Below, piece after piece: positions 57,425 to 64,000 of a stretch of DNA of 64,000 nucleotides. The notes below the pieces were generated by a model. That model had not been told where the DNA came from, ran no database searches, and saw only the letters and a program-made list of their open reading frames with translations. The stretch's first letter is position 1, and every line of letters starts with the position of its first letter. A program made the translations under genes and the position numbers. Source of the stretch: Bacillota bacterium (GTDB lineage Bacteria; Bacillota; Clostridia; Peptostreptococcales; Anaerovoracaceae); NCBI GenBank assembly GCA_017443515.1, contig JAFRXM010000054.1:29866-93865 (forward strand), in the 5' to 3' direction.

Positions 57425-59329
57425 TTATTCTCCGTCCGCTTCCGGTTTCAGCATCCTGATGTTTATAAGCACGTTCTTTCCGTCGAACTCGCACTCTACA
57501 GTACTGCTCTGCGTAAGGTCAGTTTCCTCCTCGAGCGGCCTAAGCTCGTGCTTCCTGACGTATCCGCGCAGCCTTCCGCCTTCCAGGATAAGCGGCTCGC
57601 AGCTTTTTTGCACCTTATCGCAGGCCTTGCTGTAAAGGCCGATGAATTTATCCAGTTCTGTGTCCAGGTCCTCCCTGGAGTCTTTTCTTTTCAGCTCGCC
57701 CCCGCCTTCGGCCGCGGCCCTGTCCACCTGGGCGTGATTCACCTGGTTGCGCAGGTTGCCGATACGGTAATAGCTCTGCAAAAGAGCGTAAAGAAGCCCG
57801 TCGTCTCCAAGGTCAGAATAGGCCTGCGTAAGCCCGCCTGCTCCGCCGCGCAGAGCGTCTATCCTTAGCTGCGTGTAGTCGTTTACAACAGCGTCCGGTT
57901 TCTGGCGGTAGTCTATCGCAAACCTTCCGTAGTACTTTATGAAATAGTGCTCCACGTCGCTGAAGGCGTAGCGCGTCCTTGCCGGCTCGTTCCAGTAGAG
58001 AAGATTGAGAGCTTCAAGCATCCTGCTGATGTCCTCTTCGCTTTTGGCATAGTAGTAGATGCCGCGCTTTACCATGTCCGCGGGCACCCTGGACTCGATG
58101 ATGGTGAGCGTCTGCTGATACAGCCCCTTTCTGTGGCTCCACTTAAGAAGCTCCGGGATGCTAAGCTCGTCCCCCTCCAGTAGCCTTCCGTAGTCTGCCC
58201 TGATGGCGCCGGTCATTATTGAAAGGTATATGCTCTGTTTTTCGGCGGGGACCTTCGGGTCAGCGATGACTCTTCGGATCACCTCAAAGCCGCAGGCCAT
58301 AAGGTCCACGTTGCACAGTGAAACGCCCTCGTCTATGAGGTCCATTCCGGCAAACAGCCTTTTTGCGTCGGGGTCTTCCGCCCCGAGGCTTTCCCAGTAC
58401 TGCTTGAGCTGCCTGTCCTTTCCGTATTCAAGGAAGGTCTCGATGCCCGAAAGAAGCTTATGTATATCGTAGCTTCTGCGCACGTTAAGCACCCTGCCGC
58501 AGAACCTGCCCTGCTGTTTTTCGGTCTTGATCAGATCGCTGAGGCTGACGTTGTAGCCGGTCCGCTTGTTGAGAAGCATGAATGTGGAGAGCAGGATGTT
58601 TCCGTCGGCAGCGTTGAGCCCCTGGATATCCATGAAGATCTGAACGTCCTCGCCCTGGCCGAGCGTGCTGCGGACTATATCGGTCATGGAATCTATGCTT
58701 ATGACTCCGTCCATGTCCACAGGCATGAACCTTATCGCGGTGCTGCGGTTTTCGGGAAGAGCGTGCGTTTTGTAGAACGAATCCATGCGGGTGTAGAGGC
58801 TGTGCTTGAGCCATTTCCGCTCTTCGCGGCTGCGGCCTTTGCCGAACGCCTCTTCGTATTTGGCGGCAAGCGCGGGATCTTCGCAAAGATGCGCGAACAG
58901 CTCCCTTGCCGGGATCCCCGGCGCGTGCTGCGCAAGGAAGGCTTTGATCTCACTTTCGACCTTTTCCCTGACTTCTTCGGACACGGCCTCGCCAGCGTCT
59001 ACCATCTCGAAGTCTATCTGGTGAATGTATTCCGCCAGCCTGTAGCACAAAAAACCGTACTCGGACATGCTGTCGAGACTCGCCATGTTGTCGATCTTTA
59101 CGTTTGTGATGGCGGTCTTTTTCAGTTCTTCTTCCCCCGCGAAATCCTTCGGACCTATGACGATGACCTCGTCAATGCGGTGCCTTGCGAGTATGTACTT
59201 GATGCCGCCTTCGGCAAAGGAGATGCCAGTGATGAAAGACCTGGCGCCTTCAAAGTCCCCGCATGCGAAGTATTCCATATCGTTTCTGTAGCGCGTACGG
59301 TCGAGCGTGGTCAAAAATACGTTTTTCAT
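57425..59329 (-). CDS. CARF-like sensor with C-terminal HEPN RNase motif (Csx1/TM1812-like), outside a CRISPR locus
   Basis: This 634-residue protein starts like the TM1812/Csx1 family (KNVFLTTLDRTRYRNDMEYF, then DEVIVIGPKDF). It has a central strand and loop VQIFMDIQGLNAADGN (near residue 233) and LLSGIETFLEYGKD. The family's DxTHG motif is changed to DIQGL, lacking Thr and His. Near residue 526 lies RNQVNH, the RX4H motif of HEPN ribonucleases. Known CARF-HEPN proteins bind cyclic oligoadenylate and cleave RNA. Here the ligand pocket looks divergent and no cas gene or repeat array is in the window. The start has AGGAAGG upstream. The homology is by eye. Confidence 0.65.
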   Translation of the reverse strand: MKNVFLTTLDRTRYRNDMEYFACGDFEGARSFITGISFAEGGIKYILARHRIDEVIVIGPKDFAGEEELKKTAITNVKIDNMASLDSMSEYGFLCYRLAEYIHQIDFEMVDAGEAVSEEVREKVESEIKAFLAQHAPGIPARELFAHLCEDPALAAKYEEAFGKGRSREERKWLKHSLYTRMDSFYKTHALPENRSTAIRFMPVDMDGVISIDSMTDIVRSTLGQGEDVQIFMDIQGLNAADGNILLSTFMLLNKRTGYNVSLSDLIKTEKQQGRFCGRVLNVRRSYDIHKLLSGIETFLEYGKDRQLKQYWESLGAEDPDAKRLFAGMDLIDEGVSLCNVDLMACGFEVIRRVIADPKVPAEKQSIYLSIMTGAIRADYGRLLEGDELSIPELLKWSHRKGLYQQTLTIIESRVPADMVKRGIYYYAKSEEDISRMLEALNLLYWNEPARTRYAFSDVEHYFIKYYGRFAIDYRQKPDAVVNDYTQLRIDALRGGAGGLTQAYSDLGDDGLLYALLQSYYRIGNLRNQVNHAQVDRAAAEGGGELKRKDSREDLDTELDKFIGLYSKACDKVQKSCEPLILEGGRLRGYVRKHELRPLEEETDLTQSSTVECEFDGKNVLINIRMLKPEADGE

Positions 59330-59352
59330 GGCTGTTTTCCTTCCTTAATATT

Positions 59353-59382
59353 ATTATACAATGAAAATAAATTCTGTTTCAA
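59353..59382 (-). promoter_or_regulatory. Promoter of the CARF-like/HEPN gene
   Basis: The minus strand reads TTGAAA, 18 bases, TATAAT, 24 bases before the start codon. Confidence 0.6.
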
Positions 59383-59476
59383 CTATAAGGACTGCTTTTA
59401 AATCCTGAATCAGTGTGATATAATTTTAATTTGCGTGATGCAGTAAAACTATACTTTATTATTTTAAGGAGACGCT

Positions 59477-59980
59477 ATGTGCGGATGTAAAGAAAAGAAA
59501 AGCGATCTGTCGCTTATTTCGGGAATTCTGGACGAATACGCCAAGGTTCCCGGAAGCCTGATAACCATCCTGCAGAAGGCACAGGAGGTCTATGGCTATC
59601 TGCCTGTGGATGTTATCTATCACATTGCAGAAGCTACAGGAAATTCCCCTGCCAAGGTCCTGGGTGTCGCAACGTTCTATACCCAGTTCAGACTGCAGCC
59701 TGTAGGCAAATACCTGATCATGCTCTGCCAGGGCACGGCCTGCCATGTTAACGGATCCGAGCGCATCCTGGCCGCGATATCGGAAAACCTCGGGATCAAG
59801 AACGGAGAGACCACCGAAGACGGACTGTTCACCCTGTCCAGCGTGGCATGCCTTGGGTGCTGCTCTCTTTCGCCTGTCATGATGATAAACGGCGAAACTT
59901 ACGGCACGCTCACCCCTGACAAGGCGCTCACCATCCTCAAAGAGCTGCGCGAGAAGGCGGAAAAGGAGGCACAGGCATGA
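59477..59980 (+). CDS. NuoE/HydC-like [2Fe-2S] subunit of an NADH-dependent flavoprotein complex
   Basis: This 167-residue protein has a helical N-terminal part (VPGSLITILQKAQEVYGYLP) and a thioredoxin-like [2Fe-2S] domain with ligands in CQGTACHVNGS and CLGCCSL. This matches NuoE of complex I and HydC of bifurcating hydrogenases. It pairs with the NuoF-like protein, whose ATG overlaps its stop. It passes electrons from FMN to the other subunits. Confidence 0.93.
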   Translation: MCGCKEKKSDLSLISGILDEYAKVPGSLITILQKAQEVYGYLPVDVIYHIAEATGNSPAKVLGVATFYTQFRLQPVGKYLIMLCQGTACHVNGSERILAAISENLGIKNGETTEDGLFTLSSVACLGCCSLSPVMMINGETYGTLTPDKALTILKELREKAEKEAQA

Positions 59981-61737
59981 AGAGAATTATTGTCGGAGAG
60001 GGCAGCTGCGGTATAGCAGCCGGAGCCGCAAAGGTATACTCCGCCCTCGAGCCTCTCGTATCGGGAGACAAAAGCATCCACCTCGGGATAACAGGCTGTA
60101 TTGGCATGTGCTATCTTGAGCCCATAGTCGACATCTACGAAGACGATACCCTCCTCCAAAGGCTCGTTCTCGTAAGCGAAAACGACGCCCCGGCAGTAGC
60201 CCAGGCTGTAAAGTCCGGCGATCTTTCAGGCGTGGAGCACCTGTTCATCAAGGACGAGGACAAGGAATTCCTCAGCAAGCAGACGCGCATCGCTCTGCGC
60301 AACTGCGGCATCGTAGATCCTACGGATATACACGATTACGAAAAACGCGGCGGCTACGAAGGCCTTAAGAAGGTCCTCGGCTCCATGACACCGGAAGAGG
60401 TAATAGAAGTCATCAAGACATCCGGCCTTGCAGGGCGCGGAGGAGCTGGCTTCCCCACCTGGTTCAAGTGGAACGCTGCCAGAAACTCAAAGAGCAAGAG
60501 CGGCGCCAAGTACCTCATCTGCAACGCTGACGAAGGCGATCCCGGAGCGTTCATGGACCGCGCTGTTATCGAGAGCGATCCTCACAACCTCATCGAAGGC
60601 ATGATGATAGGCGCCTACGCTATAGGCGCTACAGAAGCCGTTGTCTACGTGCGCGCGGAGTACCCGCTCGCCATAAAGCGCCTCGAAAGCGCCATTAAGG
60701 AAGCTCGCGCAAACGGCATGCTGGGAAAGAACATCTGCGGATCTGATTTCTCCTGCGACATGCGAATCAAAGCCGGCGCAGGCGCGTTCGTCTGCGGCGA
60801 AGAGACGGCTCTCATAGCCTCTCTTGAAGGCCAGCGCGGAATGCCCAGGCTCAAGCCGCCCTTCCCCGCACAGGCAGGCTACAATTCGGAGCCTTCCAAT
60901 ATCAACAACGTCGAGACCTTCGCCAACGTGCCCTGGATACTCGTAAACGGCGGCGAAAAGTTCGCGGCCATGGGCACTGAAAACAGCAAGGGCACCAAAG
61001 TGTTCGCTGTTACAGGCAAGGTCAGAAAAGGCGGCCTTGTGGAAGTCCCCATGGGCATGACTCTTCGCGACGTCATCTTCGGCATAGCCGGAGGCATCAG
61101 GGACGGCAAGCAGTGCAAGGCAGTCCAGCTGGGTGGCCCGTCCGGCGGATGCATACCTTACGAGCTTTTCGACACAGTTATAGATTACAAGGCCCTCACC
61201 GCCACCGGCGCCATCATGGGTTCCGGTGGAATGGTAGTAATGGACGAGAACACCTGCATGGTGGGCATAGCCAAGTTCTTCCTGGACTTCACTACAAAAG
61301 AGTCCTGCGGAAAGTGCGTGCCCTGCCGCATAGGCACCAAGAGGCTGTGCGAGATACTCACCAGGATAGTTGAAGGCAACGGAAAAGAAGGCGACGTGGA
61401 GCTGCTAGAAGAGCTTTGCAACGCCGTAAAGGACAGCTCGCTGTGCGGACTCGGACAGACCGCGCCTAACCCCGTCCTTACGACGATACGCTACTTCAGG
61501 GACGAGTACGACGCCCACATCAGGGACAAGAAGTGCCCGGCTCACGAGTGCGCTGCCCTGCTCCATTACCATATCGACGAGGAAAAGTGCAAGGGCTGCA
61601 CGCTCTGCGCAAGGAAGTGCCCGGCCAAGGCCATCGACGGCACCGCAAAGAATCCTCACACGATACGCCAGGATGCCTGCATAAAGTGCGGACAGTGCTT
61701 CGCGGCATGCCGCTTCGGCGCCGTTACGGTAGAATAA
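59977..61737 (+). CDS. NuoF/HydB-like NADH- and FMN-binding subunit
   Basis: This 586-residue protein has an N-terminal thioredoxin-like domain (ITGCIGMCYLEPIVDIYEDD) and the NADH/FMN-binding core (TSGLAGRGGAGFPTWFKWNA, CNADEGDPGAFMDRAV, GEETALIASLEGQRGMPRLK). The N3 cluster follows (KESCGKCVPCRIGTKRL), and at the C-terminus two [4Fe-4S] motifs (CKGCTLCARKCP, CIKCGQCFAACRFG). This is the layout of HydB in electron-bifurcating enzymes. It oxidises or reduces NADH at its FMN in the cytoplasm. Confidence 0.94.
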   Translation: MKRIIVGEGSCGIAAGAAKVYSALEPLVSGDKSIHLGITGCIGMCYLEPIVDIYEDDTLLQRLVLVSENDAPAVAQAVKSGDLSGVEHLFIKDEDKEFLSKQTRIALRNCGIVDPTDIHDYEKRGGYEGLKKVLGSMTPEEVIEVIKTSGLAGRGGAGFPTWFKWNAARNSKSKSGAKYLICNADEGDPGAFMDRAVIESDPHNLIEGMMIGAYAIGATEAVVYVRAEYPLAIKRLESAIKEARANGMLGKNICGSDFSCDMRIKAGAGAFVCGEETALIASLEGQRGMPRLKPPFPAQAGYNSEPSNINNVETFANVPWILVNGGEKFAAMGTENSKGTKVFAVTGKVRKGGLVEVPMGMTLRDVIFGIAGGIRDGKQCKAVQLGGPSGGCIPYELFDTVIDYKALTATGAIMGSGGMVVMDENTCMVGIAKFFLDFTTKESCGKCVPCRIGTKRLCEILTRIVEGNGKEGDVELLEELCNAVKDSSLCGLGQTAPNPVLTTIRYFRDEYDAHIRDKKCPAHECAALLHYHIDEEKCKGCTLCARKCPAKAIDGTAKNPHTIRQDACIKCGQCFAACRFGAVTVE

Positions 61738-61749
61738 GGGGGCGATGTC

Positions 61750-63789
61750 ATGAACCAGATAACAATTACAGTAGACGGAAAAAAGTGCACCGGTCCCGAA
61801 GGTGCTACCATACTCAATATCGCCAGGCTCAACGGCATAGAGATACCATCTCTTTGCTATAACGGTCTGGTAAAGACCTACGGAGCCTGCGGCGTATGCG
61901 TGGTGGAATCCGAAAGCTCCCCCAAGCTGCTGCGTTCGTGCTCCACGGAAGCAGTCGACGGTGCTGTATACCACACCGACACCGAGCGCGTAAAGAAGGC
62001 CAGAAGGATAGCCTTCGAGCTTATAATGTCCGACCACGAAGGCGACTGCCTGCCGCCCTGCATGCTCAGGTGCCCGGCAAACAGCAACTGCCAGGCCTAC
62101 ATAAAGCAGATAGCTCTGGGCAACAACAAGGAAGCCACCAAGATCGTAAAAGAGACAAACCCGCTGCCCGCGAGCATCGGCCGCGTCTGCCCGCACCCTT
62201 GCGAAAAAGACTGCCGCAGACAGCACGTCGACGAGCCTCTTTCCATAGCTTTCCTCAAGTACTTCGCCGCGGACAAGGACCTCTTCTCCGAAGACAGGTA
62301 CAAGCCCGAAGTGGCGCGTGACACAGGAAAGCGCGTAGGTATCATAGGCGGAGGCCCCGCAGGCCTTACAGCCGCGTACTTCCTGCGCCTTAAGGGCCAC
62401 GATGTCACAGTCTGCGACATGATGCCCCACATGGGCGGAATGCTGCGCTATGGCATCCCCGAATACCGCCTGCCCAAGGAAGGTATACTCCAGAAAGAGA
62501 TCGACGCCATCGAAGAGCTCGGCGTCATGATGATCAACAACTACAAGATAGGCCGCGACATAAGCTTCGACGACTTCAGGAAGAACTTCGACGCCGTAGT
62601 AATAGCCATAGGCGCCTGGACTCCCAGCAGCATAGGCTGCAAGGGCGAAGAGCTGCCCGGCGTCTACGGAGGAATCGATTTCCTGCGCGGAGTGATCGAA
62701 GGCAATGCACCGGCGATCGGCAAGAACGTCGCCATCGTAGGCGGCGGCAACACCGCAATGGACGCCTGCAGAACGGCTGTCCGCCTCGGAGCCGAGAACG
62801 TCTACGTCATCTACCGCCGCACCGAGGCAGAGATGCCCGCTGAAAAGGTGGAGATCGAAGAAGCGCGCGAGGAAGGCGTGCAGTTCAAGTTCCTCACCAA
62901 CCCCGCCGAGATCATAGCGGGCGAAGACGGACGCGTAAAGCAGATGAAGCTTCAGGTAATGGAGTTGGGCGAGCCCGACGATAGCGGCAGAAGAAAGCCT
63001 GTACCTGTTGAAGGAAAGTTCGAGATCCTCGAGCTTGATTCCGTCATCTCCGCTATAGGCCAGCGCGTAGATCCCAAAGGCATGGACGGAGTTGAGCTCA
63101 ACAAGCGCGGCATCATAGCAGCCGACGAGAGCAGCTTCCGCACCAACCTTCCGAACGTATTCGCGGTAGGAGATGCCACAAACCGCGGCGCAAGCATAGC
63201 TATCGAAGCCATAGGCGAAGGCCAGAAGGCTGCCAAGGTCATCGATTCCTTCCTGCGCGGCAGGGAAGTTCCCTACAGTATGCCGTTCGTATCAAAGCGC
63301 GACCCCAAGGATATCGATTTCTCGCAGTGGGAGTCCTATCCCAGAGCCAAGATGCCGGCAAGGGATGCTTCCGTCCGCAAGGGCGACTTCCTTGAGGTAA
63401 ACAAAGGTTTCGACCCGGACGACGCCGTAAAGGAAGCCTTAAGGTGCCTGGAATGCGGCTGCCACGACTACAAGGACTGCGAACTGATACACTTCGCCCA
63501 GCTGGAGCCCGTGCTCCATCCGGAGCGCTTTGCAGGAGAAAAGCACCCCTGCTTCACAGAGCAGAAACTTGTCTGCATCGAAAGGAACCAGGGCAAGTGC
63601 ATAAGCTGCAACCTGTGCGTACGCATCTGCGACGAAGAAGTAGGAAAAGGCGTCCTGGGCCTTGTGGGCCGCGGCTTTACTACAGTCATCAAGCCTGAAT
63701 TCAACGACCAGAAGGTCCTGGAATTCTGCAAAGACTGCAAGAAGTGCGCCGAGAACTGCCCGACAGGGGCTCTTAAGATCTTAGGCTAA
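61750..63789 (+). CDS. [2Fe-2S]/GltD-like FAD oxidoreductase with C-terminal 2[4Fe-4S] module (NfnB/Stn-like)
   Basis: This 679-residue protein has an N-terminal NuoG-like [2Fe-2S] domain (IPSLCYNGLVKTYGACGVCV), a GltD-type region (GDCLPPCMLRCPANSNCQAY, GRVCPHPCEKDCRRQ), FAD Rossmann motif GIIGGGPAGLTAAYFL and pyridine nucleotide motif AIVGGGNTAMDACRTA. The C-terminal clusters are CISCNLCVRICDEEVG and CKDCKKCAENCP. The subunit set NuoE + NuoF + this fusion, with no hydrogenase H-cluster, resembles bifurcating transhydrogenases such as the Sporomusa-type Nfn. Acting between NADH, NADPH and ferredoxin is my inference. A GGGGGCGAT site precedes the ATG. Confidence 0.88.
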   Translation: MNQITITVDGKKCTGPEGATILNIARLNGIEIPSLCYNGLVKTYGACGVCVVESESSPKLLRSCSTEAVDGAVYHTDTERVKKARRIAFELIMSDHEGDCLPPCMLRCPANSNCQAYIKQIALGNNKEATKIVKETNPLPASIGRVCPHPCEKDCRRQHVDEPLSIAFLKYFAADKDLFSEDRYKPEVARDTGKRVGIIGGGPAGLTAAYFLRLKGHDVTVCDMMPHMGGMLRYGIPEYRLPKEGILQKEIDAIEELGVMMINNYKIGRDISFDDFRKNFDAVVIAIGAWTPSSIGCKGEELPGVYGGIDFLRGVIEGNAPAIGKNVAIVGGGNTAMDACRTAVRLGAENVYVIYRRTEAEMPAEKVEIEEAREEGVQFKFLTNPAEIIAGEDGRVKQMKLQVMELGEPDDSGRRKPVPVEGKFEILELDSVISAIGQRVDPKGMDGVELNKRGIIAADESSFRTNLPNVFAVGDATNRGASIAIEAIGEGQKAAKVIDSFLRGREVPYSMPFVSKRDPKDIDFSQWESYPRAKMPARDASVRKGDFLEVNKGFDPDDAVKEALRCLECGCHDYKDCELIHFAQLEPVLHPERFAGEKHPCFTEQKLVCIERNQGKCISCNLCVRICDEEVGKGVLGLVGRGFTTVIKPEFNDQKVLEFCKDCKKCAENCPTGALKILG

Positions 63790-63825
63790 AGCCCCTGCTC
63801 TTTGGCAAAACACAACACATAAAAA

Positions 63826-63857
63826 CGAGAGTGCGTTTTTATGCACTCTCGTCTTTT
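63826..63857. terminator. Intrinsic terminator after the flavoprotein operon
   Basis: ACGAGAGTGC, loop GTTTTTAT, GCACTCTCGT followed by CTTTTT. The stem can also end leftward transcription from the partial gene at the right edge, whose tail is less T-rich. Confidence 0.85.
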
Positions 63858-63886
63858 TAGGCTTATAGGACAAAAAGCGTTGGTGA

Positions 63887-64000
63887 TCAGTCCCAATAAG
63901 TTGGGAAGGATTTGGACATGTGCAGCTCATTCCAAGTGACTGCATCGCCCCAACCTGGAATAGTCCCTTCAGTTTTGTTCTTTAAACTCATCTTCATGTA
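63887..64000 (-). CDS. Partial gene at the right edge, C-terminal 37 residues, unknown
   Basis: An open frame enters from the right and ends at TGA (63,887-63,889). The visible part reads LKNKTEGTIPGWGDAVTWNE, then LHMSKSFPTYWD at the end. The family is not recognisable from this piece. It is placed before a terminator, which supports it being real. Confidence 0.4.
   Translation of the reverse strand, partial: YMKMSLKNKTEGTIPGWGDAVTWNELHMSKSFPTYWD

Noticed and set aside
1..64000. CRISPR array to match the CARF-like/HEPN gene
   Set aside because: No series of regularly spaced direct repeats was seen on reading the window; the repeats found are short palindromes and attachment cores.

Overview
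This window looks like chromosome from a strictly anaerobic Firmicute, probably class Clostridia. The evidence is the anaerobic (early cobalt insertion) B12 pathway genes cbiD, cbiK and cbiL, cobalamin riboswitches, a type III glutamine synthetase, an ANTAR regulator, LL-diaminopimelate aminotransferase, a glycyl radical enzyme, and a NADH-binding iron-sulfur flavoprotein complex. Base composition is moderately GC-rich by eye, and genes are tightly packed with many ATGA or TGATG overlaps. I cannot name the genus.

Positions 1-13,980 are a corrinoid (B12) acquisition and synthesis region. Leftward from a riboswitch at about 7,200 run cobI/cbiL, an ABC-2 type transporter pair, a membrane-anchored protein with a duplicated beta-rich domain, precorrin-2 dehydrogenase, and a BtuFCD-type importer. 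A second, similar riboswitch precedes cbiD at the left edge. Rightward from a third riboswitch of different architecture run a lipoprotein form of the cobaltochelatase CbiK, a small lipoprotein related to the duplicated-domain protein, a second BtuFCD-type importer, and a cytoplasmic CbiK.

Positions 13,980-18,300 hold a leftward operon of an M20 peptidase and three membrane proteins (YfcC-type carrier, DUF5058-type, unknown). Positions 18,400-23,510 hold an aldehyde dehydrogenase, a glycyl radical enzyme without a nearby activase, and a divergent PucR/CdaR-type regulator.

Positions 23,785-33,500 are a probable genomic island. It starts at the 3' end of a tRNA-Ser gene (23,697-23,784) and ends at a 16-bp exact copy of that 3' end (33,485-33,500). 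Next to the tRNA are a truncated tyrosine recombinase and an IS66 transposase fragment. The cargo is a siroheme-type reductase, a flavin-binding protein, two LysR regulators, a ferredoxin, three paralogous QueG/reductive-dehalogenase-like iron-sulfur proteins, an unknown 111-residue protein, and a DASS-type carrier gene interrupted by one in-frame TGA.

Positions 33,500-52,150 form a nitrogen-assimilation region with two divergent operons. The leftward one encodes a RecA-like/PPDK-N fusion, an archaeal-style split glutamate synthase with its electron-transfer subunits, glutamine synthetase, and an ANTAR regulator. The rightward one encodes GlnN, an Amt-PII fusion, PurF, AsnB, DapF and DapL. 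The leaders of both operons carry hairpins with AANGGC hexaloops that overlap terminator-like stems. This fits antitermination by the ANTAR protein encoded at the end of the leftward operon.

Positions 52,170-59,330 hold a leftward set: an APH-fold kinase, a lipase-like lipoprotein, a membrane protein with an N-terminal HTH, a small lipoprotein, and a CARF-like/HEPN protein resembling CRISPR ancillary RNases although no CRISPR array or cas gene is present. Positions 59,470-63,790 encode a three-subunit NADH/ferredoxin flavoprotein complex. A partial gene enters from the right edge.
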